From the NCBI RefSeq assembly GCF_030646845.1, contig NZ_JAUSLE010000065.1, positions 1 through 64,000 of the forward strand: DNA of 64,000 bases, in the 5' to 3' direction. The position numbers and the translations under genes are program-made. The stretch's first letter is position 1, and the number at the start of each line of letters is the position of its first letter. Below the pieces are notes generated by a model. It was not told where the DNA came from, did not search any database, and saw only the letters and a list, made by a program, of their open reading frames with translations. Origin of the DNA: Rhodoferax sp. (GTDB lineage Bacteria; Pseudomonadota; Gammaproteobacteria; Burkholderiales; Burkholderiaceae_C). This document shows, in pieces, positions 17,019 through 25,608 of this stretch.

Positions 17019-17288
17019 ATGACAACACCCTACGAGCGCACCCGCACTCTGATTGAATGCAAACAGTTTCTCAGCCAACTGGCGGACCCTGCGCGGGCGC
17101 CATGGGACTCGGCAGAGCTGCAGCGCATCGCGAGCTGGCTGCTTCGGCACTATCCGACGCTTCTCAATATTGAGTCCGCTCATGAGGCCTTGCCGGACCT
17201 CTATGGCCCGGTGCCACCCTTTCAACGACTGCATGGCAAGAGCGCAATAACGGAGCTGGGGCTTGATAAGCTCGATGAGCAAGACTGA
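17019..17288 (+). CDS. BPSL0761-like small protein
   Basis: 89 residues from the ATG at 17019, which has AAAGGA at 17007-17012; the upstream in-frame start is discounted. MTTPYERTRTLIECKQFLSQ, WLLRHYPTLLNIESAHEALP and a GPVPPF element match the pattern I know as the BPSL0761 family of Burkholderiales. Function is unknown; the family recurs in islands and near phage or plasmid genes. It closes the eight-gene operon. Confidence 0.65.
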   Translation: MTTPYERTRTLIECKQFLSQLADPARAPWDSAELQRIASWLLRHYPTLLNIESAHEALPDLYGPVPPFQRLHGKSAITELGLDKLDEQD

Positions 17289-17871
17289 TGGCGGCGTGTC
17301 TGAAATCAAACTCACGGCTGCCCCCAAGTCGTTCGTTCAAGGGCTTATAGAAAATTATAGTGAACCACTATATTTTTTTATGAAGGTTGGCTACAGGGTG
17401 GCGACAACGAGAAGGACGCGCCCAGAACGGCAGGAGTGTGCGATGGTTACCACCGCCCCCATGCGTCAAATGGTTTCAGTTAGCGTGATACTTTTTGAGA
17501 ACTTTGAAGGCTTTGGCCCGCCGGCGTTCGCCGCCTCCCAGTGATTGGCAACGCAAATTTGCCAAGTCCTTTTCCTCTGAGCTGTCTCCTCCCAAGCATA
17601 GTCGCATGGACAGGCCCGCCCTGAACAATTGGCAGAAACGTGAAGCAGTACACAGATTCCCCTAATACTCTGACCGGACTGCATAAGTTTGCGGTCATCC
17701 CGGCTCATACTATTTTGAGCGGTTCTGTTCATCGAGATATCAGTTGAATTTTATGTTCAACCCAGCCGTCAGTGTCTGGTAAAGACACAGGTTGGAATTG
17801 AGCTTGACTGAAATGGGGGCGTTGCCGTTCCGCCCTACTCAACGCTACCGCTTTTCAAATAAGGACAATCC
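17289..17871. other. Intergenic region with inverted repeats, upstream of the PEP-CTERM gene
   Basis: No gene is supported in these 583 bases. TTGGCAA-N7-TTGCCAA lies near 17543-17563, and GTGTCT-N5-AGACAC at about 17772-17788 precedes the PEP-CTERM gene. The first dyad partly resembles a sigma-54 box (GG and GC one base too far apart), which is notable because PEP-CTERM genes in some bacteria are sigma-54 dependent. This remains speculative. Confidence 0.35.
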
Positions 17872-19005
17872 ATGGCATCAAAGGTATTCAGGCTCAGCAT
17901 GGGCGCAGCCTTTGTGTTGACGGCCTGCGCAGGTCAGGCATACGCAGGCTATACCTTCACCGACCTTGGGGCGCTAACCTTGGGGAGTAGCCAGGCAAAT
18001 GCTATCAACAATGTCGGCCAAGTCGCTGGGTTCGCGTCATACGACGGGAACCCCGTCATCTGGACTGGCACAACTGTCACCAACCTAGGTACCTTGGGTA
18101 GGACCGGCGGCATTGGCAACGACATCAACAATGTCGGTCAAGTGGCAGGGATTTCTATTTTTGGAGGCTACGGGACCAATCTGCAAGGGGCCGTCTGGAT
18201 TAGCGCAACGGGAACCGGGGTCATCCTCGACAGCCTGGGGGGCAGCATATACAACTATGCTCAATCCATCAACGACGCTGGCGAGGTTGTCGGGTGGCAA
18301 CAAACACCAAGCGGAACATTGCGCGCCATCCGGTGGGATGGCACCACGGCGACCGACCTCGGCACTTTGGGCGGCGCAAACAGTGCTGCTTATTCCATCA
18401 ACAAAACAGGCCAAATCGCAGGATTCGCGTCCACTCTCGGAGATGCTGCAGTGCACGCCACCGTCTGGAACGGCACTACCACCACAGACCTTGGTACCTT
18501 GGGCGGAAGCCGCAGCGAAGCCCGAGCAATCAACGATGCCGGTCATGTTGTGGGGTATTCCTACCTCGCGGGAGACGTTGTTGGTCACGCAACCCTCTGG
18601 AATGGCACAACCATCACGGACCTTGGTACCTTGGGCGGCAATAACAGCTACGGCTATGCAATCAACAATGCAGGGCAAGTCGTAGGGGTTTCAAGCGTCA
18701 TAGGCGATTTATACCCACACGCCACCCTCTGGAACGGCACAACGGCAATCGACCTTAACAGTCTTCTTGATGCCAGCTACCTTAGTGCAGGGTGGGTGCT
18801 GACCAGTGCAAATGACATTAACGATAGCGGATGGATTGTAGGCAATGCCTACAGCAGCGTAAGGCAGGAGTACCACGGCTTCATGCTGTCCATGGCCCCT
18901 GTTGCAGCCGTGCCAGAACCAGCAACCTACACCATGATGTTGGCTGGCTTGGGTTTGATGGGCGCCATTTCACGTCGTCGCAAAGAGAAGAATTCCGCTA
19001 TCTAA
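17872..19005 (+). CDS. PEP-CTERM exported protein with HAF repeats
   Basis: 377 residues. The N-terminal signal peptide is MASKVFRLSMGAAFVLTACA ... AYAG. The body consists of about seven HAF-type repeats (W.GTT.TDLGTLGG...A.SIN..GQ.AG.S...G..HA.LWNGTT). The C-terminus is VPEPATYTMMLAGLGLMGAI plus SRRRK, the PEP-CTERM sorting signal processed by exosortase. The product is therefore secreted, membrane-tethered, cut and released into the extracellular matrix. No exosortase gene is in the window, so the host must supply it. TAAGGACAATCC-ATG gives a good ribosome site. Its presence inside an island is unusual. Confidence 0.9.
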   Translation: MASKVFRLSMGAAFVLTACAGQAYAGYTFTDLGALTLGSSQANAINNVGQVAGFASYDGNPVIWTGTTVTNLGTLGRTGGIGNDINNVGQVAGISIFGGYGTNLQGAVWISATGTGVILDSLGGSIYNYAQSINDAGEVVGWQQTPSGTLRAIRWDGTTATDLGTLGGANSAAYSINKTGQIAGFASTLGDAAVHATVWNGTTTTDLGTLGGSRSEARAINDAGHVVGYSYLAGDVVGHATLWNGTTITDLGTLGGNNSYGYAINNAGQVVGVSSVIGDLYPHATLWNGTTAIDLNSLLDASYLSAGWVLTSANDINDSGWIVGNAYSSVRQEYHGFMLSMAPVAAVPEPATYTMMLAGLGLMGAISRRRKEKNSAI

Positions 19006-19299
19006 CTAATTGCAGTCAACGACACCAACAATCCGGGGATGCAACTTCCTTCTTGCATTCATTGAGCGTCCGCATTGGGCGCGGGGGGGCTTAGGTCGTT
19101 GCTAACGACACCGCAAGTGCTGTTTTTTGCGTGCTCGGCAATCACAAGGGCCGGGGTTTGATGAGGTCCTGCCCAAGTCCCCGAGAGCGTGGACTGAACG
19201 CCATTCCGGCAATCCACCAGAATGAGCTTGCGTTCTGTTGGCGCCCGTGATAGCGTATATCCGTTTGAAATATAAAATGATTACGCTAAATACTTCACG

Positions 19300-19512
19300 A
19301 TGGCACGCCCCAAGACTAAGACAGAAGCGACGACGCTAAAAATGACCCCCGAGGTTCGAGACCTCTGGGAGCGTTGTGCCGCCACCGAACACCGCAGCCT
19401 GACCAACATGTTTGAGGTCATGGTGCGCGAGCACGCCAAAAAGCTTCACTTGGCACCGATACCGACACCCCCGCCGGCCGTCAAAGCAGTCAAACCAATC
19501 GATAAGAAATAA
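19300..19512 (+). CDS. Small ribbon-helix-helix-type protein
   Basis: 70 residues. LKMTPEVRDLWERCAATEHR followed by SLTNMFEVMVREH fits the Arc/CopG ribbon-helix-helix pattern, with a Lys/Pro-rich tail. These are usually DNA-binding repressors, often antitoxins. A TTGAAA-N16-TAAATA promoter-like pair sits at 19265-19292, only a few bases before the ATG, so the message might be leaderless. A partial paralogue occurs in the chimeric frame at 20845-21138. Confidence 0.6.
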   Translation: MARPKTKTEATTLKMTPEVRDLWERCAATEHRSLTNMFEVMVREHAKKLHLAPIPTPPPAVKAVKPIDKK

Positions 19513-19585
19513 CCCAGGGATATATGGCTCAAAACTTTTCCGAAATCGCAAATGTTCGCAGGGCGGTCACTGACCAACTCGCAAC

Positions 19586-20794
19586 ATGATTCCAAAAACC
19601 ATAGACGCCATTACGGAAAACGATATCCAGAATCTGATAATCGCAGGTGCAGAGGAAAGCACTACCCTTGAATTCAAAAGCCAGCTGGTAGGCTCCGACC
19701 GAGATGCTCGCAAAGAGTTTTTGGCTGACATTTGTGCTCTTGCAAATACTCAGGGCGGAGACATGCTCTTCGGGCTCTCTGAGACGGCAGATGGCCAAGC
19801 AGAATCAATCGTGCCTCAAACATTTAGTCCAGATGCTGAAATTCTAAGGCTTACAAATACGCTGAATGATGGTCTTGAGCCAAAACTACACGGCATCGTT
19901 ATGCGTGCCATTGACGTTCAGGGCGGAAGAGTACTGGTGGCAAGAGTGCCGCGGTCGATAGTCGGCATCCACCGTGTAAAGCCTGATGGGCAGTTCTATG
20001 TCAGGGAGAGCCGTTCGAAGCGAGGCCTGGACGTCTCTGGAATTCGCTCAAAGTTTGCCGAGGCGTTTGGGCGGGAGGACCGTGTGACAAGTTTCTTTGC
20101 CCGCCGGTACTCAGACATTTTGGCCGACACATTTCCAGTTAATCTGACCGATTCACCAAAGGTTGTATTGCACATAGTGCCCAATCGGGCATTCTTGGAT
20201 GGTGAAGAAGTTGATATATCAGAATTCAGCCAGCCAGGCCAGTTTTGGACCATGCCGGGTATCCGCAGCGCGTTCTGTACACACACTTTTGAAGGAGCGC
20301 TGCATCATCGCCCGGTCGGCAGCGAATTAGGTGAGGTGAGGAGTGCCACACTTGTCTTTCGGTCTGGCCTTGTCGAAGCTGTCGGCGAACTCGTTCCCCA
20401 CGCTCCAGAGCAAGGCAGAGAGCAATTTATCTTTTATGAACAAATCGAAGCATTGTTTGTTGAGTTTCTTGAAAATGCACTTAACCGTACTGTAGAGCTG
20501 CTGTCGCTGGGCTACCCAGTGACGATAAGAATGGCTATTGTGGGCGCCCATCGTTACCGAGCCCAGAGCATTAGCCGGGACGCGAATGAGAACCTCGACA
20601 ACGTCGCTCCTGTACGCGTCCACACGCCCATCCTGCAGCTTCCTGATGTGTATTTGGAGGAGCGGCCGTCAAGCGTTCCTCTGGCGCTTCAAAAGTCTTT
20701 CGACCGCCTTTGGCAAGCCTGGGGGTATCCGAAAAGCTATTGTTTCAAAACTGGACGTGAGGGCCAGACTATTTGGCAAGGAAAGTCTCAATGA
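19586..20794 (+). CDS. AlbA_2/Schlafen-type nucleotide-binding protein
   Basis: 402 residues. The N-terminal AlbA_2 domain carries ESTTLEFKSQL (residues ~25-34) and ANTQGGDMLFGLSE (~54-67), a core also found in Schlafen-like regulators and defence proteins. The C-terminal ~250 residues are unlike any domain I recognise. It lies directly upstream of the Zorya genes, separated by the chimeric frame. It could be an accessory of the island's defences or a solitary regulator; no helix-turn-helix was identified. Confidence 0.75.
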   Translation: MIPKTIDAITENDIQNLIIAGAEESTTLEFKSQLVGSDRDARKEFLADICALANTQGGDMLFGLSETADGQAESIVPQTFSPDAEILRLTNTLNDGLEPKLHGIVMRAIDVQGGRVLVARVPRSIVGIHRVKPDGQFYVRESRSKRGLDVSGIRSKFAEAFGREDRVTSFFARRYSDILADTFPVNLTDSPKVVLHIVPNRAFLDGEEVDISEFSQPGQFWTMPGIRSAFCTHTFEGALHHRPVGSELGEVRSATLVFRSGLVEAVGELVPHAPEQGREQFIFYEQIEALFVEFLENALNRTVELLSLGYPVTIRMAIVGAHRYRAQSISRDANENLDNVAPVRVHTPILQLPDVYLEERPSSVPLALQKSFDRLWQAWGYPKSYCFKTGREGQTIWQGKSQ

Positions 20795-20844
20795 GCGCAT
20801 GCGCCCAAGCTGCCTTCCCCCTATATAAATGCGGAGTACATTGA

Positions 20845-21138
20845 TTGCATAGCGCTCCTTTTGAATTCCCTCCGCCAAAGAGCGGTGCCGACTTTGAGCG
20901 TATGTGCGCTCAAATCTATGGGGTGGTAGCTGCGGAATCCGGCTCTCGGTTCTCCGGTCGCTTCAAGCGGTTGCTCGAGACTGCTGCCGCTCACGAGAAT
21001 CGTTCGCTTACGAACATGCTGGAGACCCCCTCGCGTCACAAGAGTTGTCGCCTCCTTAGAAACCAAGAACACGGATTCGTGGCTGAGTCCGAACGCATTG
21101 CAACTGAAAAAACGAAGAAGGGACGGACGTCCAAGTGA
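20845..21138 (+). pseudogene. Chimeric remnant upstream of zorA
   Basis: A 97-codon TTG-started frame joins PPPKSGADFERMCAQIYG, the opening of a restriction/Mrr-like or nuclease-type protein, to RLLETAAAHENRSLTNMLE. The latter matches the helix of the RHH protein at 19300. The remainder is basic junk. The stop overlaps zorA's GTG start (GTGA). Two different gene fragments appear to be fused, probably by deletion when the Zorya cassette inserted. Translation through it may still couple zorA. Confidence 0.5.
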
Positions 21139-23192
21139 ATGTTTTAGACTCAATATTGAATGCACCCCCTCAGGTGCTGGTCACGGGAGGAACGCTCCTG
21201 GTCCTCATCGTCGTATTCCTCACCGTATTTCTGGTCCCGGGCCTTTTGCATCTGAACCGACTGCGTTCGCTGCAGAAAGAGATAGGAAGGATTGAAAACA
21301 AGAACGTCGCGAACGCGTTCAAGGTTATCTTCGCGGCAGATGCGCGGCTCGCCCACCTGTGGAAGGAATATCAGGACTCGTTGCATACGCAAGTCGAGGA
21401 GAGAGACGGGCAGATGGTCACGCTGGCGGTTCGCGCGACCGTGCCTGCCGAGGTCTATTTCAACAGCCAGTACGTCGTTGATAGTCGCCTTCGCACAGAG
21501 TTCTTCAAGCACCTGCCGGGTCTTTTCACGGGCATCGGAATTATCGGAACGTTCACGGGCTTGATTAGTGGGCTAAAGCTCTTTCAAGTAACAGAGAACG
21601 CCGCCGTTGTTCGAACAAGCCTTGAGTCGTTGATGCACTCCGTCAGTGAAGCATTCCTGATTTCAGCTGCTGCAATCACCACCGCAATGGTTGTGACCCT
21701 GTTCGAAAAGTTTCTACTATCGTCCTTGTATCGCAGGACGGAAGCAATAGCCCATGCCATCGACGCACGCTTTGACTCCGGTGCCGGTGAAGAGTACCTG
21801 TCGCGGCTTGTGAAATCATCAGAAGAGTCCGCCAGCCAAGCCAAAATTCTTAAGGACGCCCTCGTCGGGGAATTGGGCGACTTGTTGCGGGAACTCACGG
21901 GTGCTCAAATTGCATCGGCGAAGGAACAGCAGAATCACCTTGCCGAGAGAATGGCAGAGACTTCTCGCCAACAGGTCGAGGCTGCACGGCAGGATAACCA
22001 AGCGCTCGCAACGGCGATTGCGGAGAGCATTCAGCAGAGTCTTTACGGGCCTATGCAGGATATCGCCAACACTGTGAAGTCGGCGAGTGGGGACCAAAGC
22101 GCAAACGCTGTCCGCATGTTGCAAGACGTCATGACGAGCTTCAGCCAACGGCTGAATGATTTGTTTGGGGGCCAAATCGCCGGCCTCAGCGACCTGAACC
22201 AGCAGACCGCCCAGAGCATTCAAGCCGCCGTGACCACTCTCCAAGTGCTCGTCGCCAATCTAGAGGAGTCCAGCCAGCGGTCAACCGATACGATGGCCGA
22301 GCGTATGGCACAAGCGATTGAGAAGATGGAGTCCCGGCAGGAAGCCATGAACTTGCAGTCGCAATCGTTCGTCGACCAGATTCAACAATTGGTTGCGTCC
22401 TCGCAGTCCGAAACCAGTACAAAGCTCCAGTCCACCTTGGAGACTATCGGTACACAGGTTGCCAACATGTTGGCAACCCTAAGTGAGTCACAGAAGCAAG
22501 TCTTTGAAGGCAATCGCTCTCGTGAGCAGTCAATGACTGACCGGGCAAGCACCGCCGTGAACAGCATGTCGGCATCGATGGAAGGGGCAGTCAAAGAAAT
22601 GAGCGCGGTTTCCGCGCAGATGGCGCAAAACGTCGCAACGCTGACGACCGTAACAACATCATCGGTGGACAAGATGAACGCCGGCGCCGAAGTGCTTAAC
22701 ACGGCTTCGAAGAACTTTGCGAACGCTGGGGACAAGGTAAGCAACGTGATGGGCCAAGCCGCCAACGTGTCCGCTAAGCTTACGGAAACGTCTGCCTCTC
22801 TCACCACTGGAGGCGTCGCGCTTCAAGAAGTCCTGCGAGACTACCGAAGTCAACGTGATGCGGTTGGACTGTTGGTGACAGAACTGCGTTCCACGGTTGA
22901 TTTGGCCCGCAAGGAAGCATCGCTGACCGGGGACATTCTTGCCCGCATAGAAAGGTCCGCAGAACGATTAGGTACAGCACAGAAAGCTGCCGATGAATAT
23001 CTGGATGGGGTAAGTCGTGTTCTCGGTGACGCGCATACCACTTTCGCAACCGAGGTCAAGCGCACTCTCAATACTGCGAACACTGAGTTCCATACAAAAC
23101 TGACGTCGGCGGTGGCCATGTTGTCCGCCGGCGTCGGTGAGCTGGAAATCACGCTTGCTTCGATGGGCGCGCTTACGCCCACTAGGGCCTAA
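21135..23192 (+). CDS. zorA: ZorA: MotA/ExbB-type proton-channel protein with long tail
   Basis: 685 residues, GTG start. Transmembrane helices are at about 13-40 and, in the MotA/ExbB core, about 131-150 (FTGIGIIGTFTGLISGLKLF) and 173-197. The C-terminal ~450 residues are a long Gln/Ser/Thr-rich coiled-coil-like tail projecting into the cytoplasm. This layout is that of ZorA, the pentameric motor subunit of Zorya anti-phage systems, and the tail is thought to transmit the signal to effectors. It is followed three bases later by zorB. Confidence is high because the full zorABCD order is present. Confidence 0.93.
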   Translation: MNVLDSILNAPPQVLVTGGTLLVLIVVFLTVFLVPGLLHLNRLRSLQKEIGRIENKNVANAFKVIFAADARLAHLWKEYQDSLHTQVEERDGQMVTLAVRATVPAEVYFNSQYVVDSRLRTEFFKHLPGLFTGIGIIGTFTGLISGLKLFQVTENAAVVRTSLESLMHSVSEAFLISAAAITTAMVVTLFEKFLLSSLYRRTEAIAHAIDARFDSGAGEEYLSRLVKSSEESASQAKILKDALVGELGDLLRELTGAQIASAKEQQNHLAERMAETSRQQVEAARQDNQALATAIAESIQQSLYGPMQDIANTVKSASGDQSANAVRMLQDVMTSFSQRLNDLFGGQIAGLSDLNQQTAQSIQAAVTTLQVLVANLEESSQRSTDTMAERMAQAIEKMESRQEAMNLQSQSFVDQIQQLVASSQSETSTKLQSTLETIGTQVANMLATLSESQKQVFEGNRSREQSMTDRASTAVNSMSASMEGAVKEMSAVSAQMAQNVATLTTVTTSSVDKMNAGAEVLNTASKNFANAGDKVSNVMGQAANVSAKLTETSASLTTGGVALQEVLRDYRSQRDAVGLLVTELRSTVDLARKEASLTGDILARIERSAERLGTAQKAADEYLDGVSRVLGDAHTTFATEVKRTLNTANTEFHTKLTSAVAMLSAGVGELEITLASMGALTPTRA

Positions 23193-23195
23193 GCG

Positions 23196-23906
23196 ATGTT
23201 TGGCTCAAGGATTGTGGTCAGGCGCGGCGGTCGCGACGAAGCGGAAAAGCCGTTCTGGATTTCTTTCGCCGACCTCATGACCGCTCTGATGGTCTTATTC
23301 CTCGTTGTCATGTGCGTGGCACTTCTCGCCGTGACTAAGAACGTCAGTGAACGGGAAAGGAAGGAAGCGCAGCATCAACAGGATATCAAGCGGATTCTTG
23401 AGCGGTTTGACGAGGCGTCAAAGCACTACGAGGGCATCACCGTCGACAAGGTCCACAACGTTATCGATTTCGGCGAAAGGGCGCGCTTCGCTTTGGGGAA
23501 ATCCAGTCTCGGTGGGGGGCAGGACAGCGTGCTGCGTCAATTTGTTCCCGAAATCATCAACCTGGCCAATGACGAACTTGGAAAACGCGTCCTCAAGCGA
23601 ATTGTGGTTGAGGGGTACACGGACAAGAGAGGGAGCTACCTCAGCAACCTCAACCTCAGCCTGCAACGCAGTCAACGAGTGCTTTGCGCGATGTTCGCAA
23701 CAACGGGCCTGAACCAATTATCGACCGACCAGAAGGAGAGTGTGCGAAGCCTTTTCCTTGTGGGGGGCTACTCATTCAATGCGGCAAAGAATACCGATGA
23801 AGAAAGTCGGCGCGTAGAGATGCGCCTGGAATTCCTCGGCGTAGATGAAAAGAAGGCGGCCCCGATGGAACAGTCTGGAAACTTCGGGGAATGCGCACTG
23901 CCATGA
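23196..23906 (+). CDS. zorB: ZorB: MotB/OmpA-type peptidoglycan-anchored partner
   Basis: 236 residues. A short cytoplasmic N-terminus is followed by FWISFADLMTALMVLFLVVM, with proton-path Asp26 in the single transmembrane helix. The C-terminal OmpA-like domain carries VEGYTDKRGSYLSNLNLSLQ and the ...RRVEMRLEF ending. It forms the ZorAB proton-driven motor anchored to the wall. Its stop overlaps the next start (ATGA), and it begins 3 bases after zorA ends. Confidence 0.93.
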   Translation: MFGSRIVVRRGGRDEAEKPFWISFADLMTALMVLFLVVMCVALLAVTKNVSERERKEAQHQQDIKRILERFDEASKHYEGITVDKVHNVIDFGERARFALGKSSLGGGQDSVLRQFVPEIINLANDELGKRVLKRIVVEGYTDKRGSYLSNLNLSLQRSQRVLCAMFATTGLNQLSTDQKESVRSLFLVGGYSFNAAKNTDEESRRVEMRLEFLGVDEKKAAPMEQSGNFGECALP

Positions 23907-25600
23907 ATTCCTTGAACAAGCTCGAAGCGCTGCTGCGCCCCGGGACGGCGGAAGGTGCGCGCCAGATGACGGTTACTCGCGATATCGATGAAGTGCTCGC
24001 GGAGATGGAAAAACGGTCGAATGCACGGGAAAGCGGGAAAGTGCCGGCGGACCACCAATTCGAAGCCGTGCGGCGATTTTGGGACAGCCAGTCCATTCAG
24101 TCGTTCCGCGATGCCTACCAGTTGTCGTGGGGCCTATGTGTTCCGCATCGCCAAGGTGGCCCCTGCATATTGGAAGACCGTTCGCGATTTCAGTGTGTGT
24201 TGGACGGTGTCGGAGCGTGGAAATCCCGTCCGATTGCTTTTCGGCGGTGTTTTCAGGGCTTGGTCAAGAGCTACTTCACCTACGACGGAATCGATGGAAC
24301 TGCACCAGCGGTCGGGCGCCAGAATTGGAAACAGTTGCGCGACTACCTAAATGAAAACACTCGACTAATTTCTGACAAGCACGCGAACCCCGACTGGGTA
24401 GCTACCGCGTTTGGCAACAGTCAGGTGTTCCGCGAAAACCCCTGTGACCCTTACGTCGACATACTTCTTCGCGGCGACACAAGTGCAATTGACCATCTTT
24501 GCAAGCACTTGGGAATTGGTCGGGCATCCTGGTTTCTGCGGGAACTGGTGCTGGCGCAGGTGAACGGTGCCACCAAATTGGGCAATGCCCAGTTTCAGGC
24601 GTTGATACCGCGTCTTCTGACTCTTCTTGCCGACAACGAAGTCCTTAGAGACCGTGGCCTCATCCTGGTGCTCGACCGGTACGCCAAGGTGCCAGGGGGG
24701 CATTTGCATCCAGACTTGCGAGACTCCTCCGTGCTTTGGTGGGGCAATCCCTGGTTGCCATCGAACGAAATGCGATGGGGTGGAGTCACGGAAGAATCGC
24801 GCTCCATGGTTGCGGATTGGCTGAAACTTGAGTTCATTGAGACGTTTTTCACCAAGCTCGCTGAAGACGGAACGGCGGACCCGCGACGTATGGAGTTTTG
24901 GAAGAGATACGTCAAGTCCATCGACCACATTCAGTTTGCTTTGGGCTCTTCGGCAAGGTGTTCGCGTGAGAGAGATTTTGTTGTCTTACGTAAAAAAATG
25001 GCCGGGCTTATTTGTGAGCTGGATGCGTCGGGAACGAACAACGCTTTCATCATGACCATGGGTACGCTCGTCGCTGTCGAATTCAGTGCAATGGGCAACG
25101 CGTTGTACGGCTATGACGCCCGCACAGAGCTGCCGTTCAACACTACTGAGCCTCTGACGTTGGGCAGTCGCAGCCAAAACTCTCTCAAACAGAAAGATAA
25201 GGCCATTTTGTGGCAGAGCCACCAAGACGGCATACATGGTTGGGACGCGTGGGAACCAATGTTCGACGCTACATTGCATCAGCACTTTGGAATAAGCCCA
25301 GATGCACAAAAACCTCGGGTGGTGCGTGTGGCAAAGCAGCCAGAGTCAGTGGCGCGTCCTCCCGTGGAGCCCGACCTTAGGGCCACGCCTCAGGCATTTC
25401 AGGATGCTGCGGATTTAACTCGGCCCTATACGCGTGCCAGACTGACCAAGGTCGCGAAAGAACGTGGCTTTCAAGTTGACGACAAAGTCGCTGTCGGGGG
25501 TAGCCTGTGGGTTCGAACTGCTGCGGATGACCTTTACGTCACACAGCTATTGACGAAGTGGGGCTTCCATCACAAGCCCGGCAAGGGTTGGTGGAAGTAA
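23903..25600 (+). CDS. zorC: ZorC: EH_Signature-domain effector
   Basis: 565 residues from the ATG overlapping zorB's stop; an ATG at 23891 is an alternative. The soluble helical protein has GQN-type repeats absent, WGLCVPHR, YSKVPGGH-like text (DRYAKVPGGHLHPDLRD) and a DFVVLR...GTNNAFIM...VEFS region, consistent with the EH_Signature domain of ZorC in type I Zorya. ZorC is thought to bind DNA and work with ZorD after the motor senses phage DNA entry. No active site is known. Confidence 0.85.
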   Translation: MNSLNKLEALLRPGTAEGARQMTVTRDIDEVLAEMEKRSNARESGKVPADHQFEAVRRFWDSQSIQSFRDAYQLSWGLCVPHRQGGPCILEDRSRFQCVLDGVGAWKSRPIAFRRCFQGLVKSYFTYDGIDGTAPAVGRQNWKQLRDYLNENTRLISDKHANPDWVATAFGNSQVFRENPCDPYVDILLRGDTSAIDHLCKHLGIGRASWFLRELVLAQVNGATKLGNAQFQALIPRLLTLLADNEVLRDRGLILVLDRYAKVPGGHLHPDLRDSSVLWWGNPWLPSNEMRWGGVTEESRSMVADWLKLEFIETFFTKLAEDGTADPRRMEFWKRYVKSIDHIQFALGSSARCSRERDFVVLRKKMAGLICELDASGTNNAFIMTMGTLVAVEFSAMGNALYGYDARTELPFNTTEPLTLGSRSQNSLKQKDKAILWQSHQDGIHGWDAWEPMFDATLHQHFGISPDAQKPRVVRVAKQPESVARPPVEPDLRATPQAFQDAADLTRPYTRARLTKVAKERGFQVDDKVAVGGSLWVRTAADDLYVTQLLTKWGFHHKPGKGWWK

Positions 25601-25608
25601 GGATACCA

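Noticed and set aside
17543..17563. Sigma-54 promoter
   Set aside because: GG and GC elements are one base too far apart, and the dyad could equally be an operator; kept only as a comment.
17466..17732. Minus-strand ORF of 88 residues upstream of the PEP-CTERM gene
   Set aside because: No ribosome site, odd composition (CWQ-, CVANHWEAANAGG-type), and it overlaps dyads that look regulatory.
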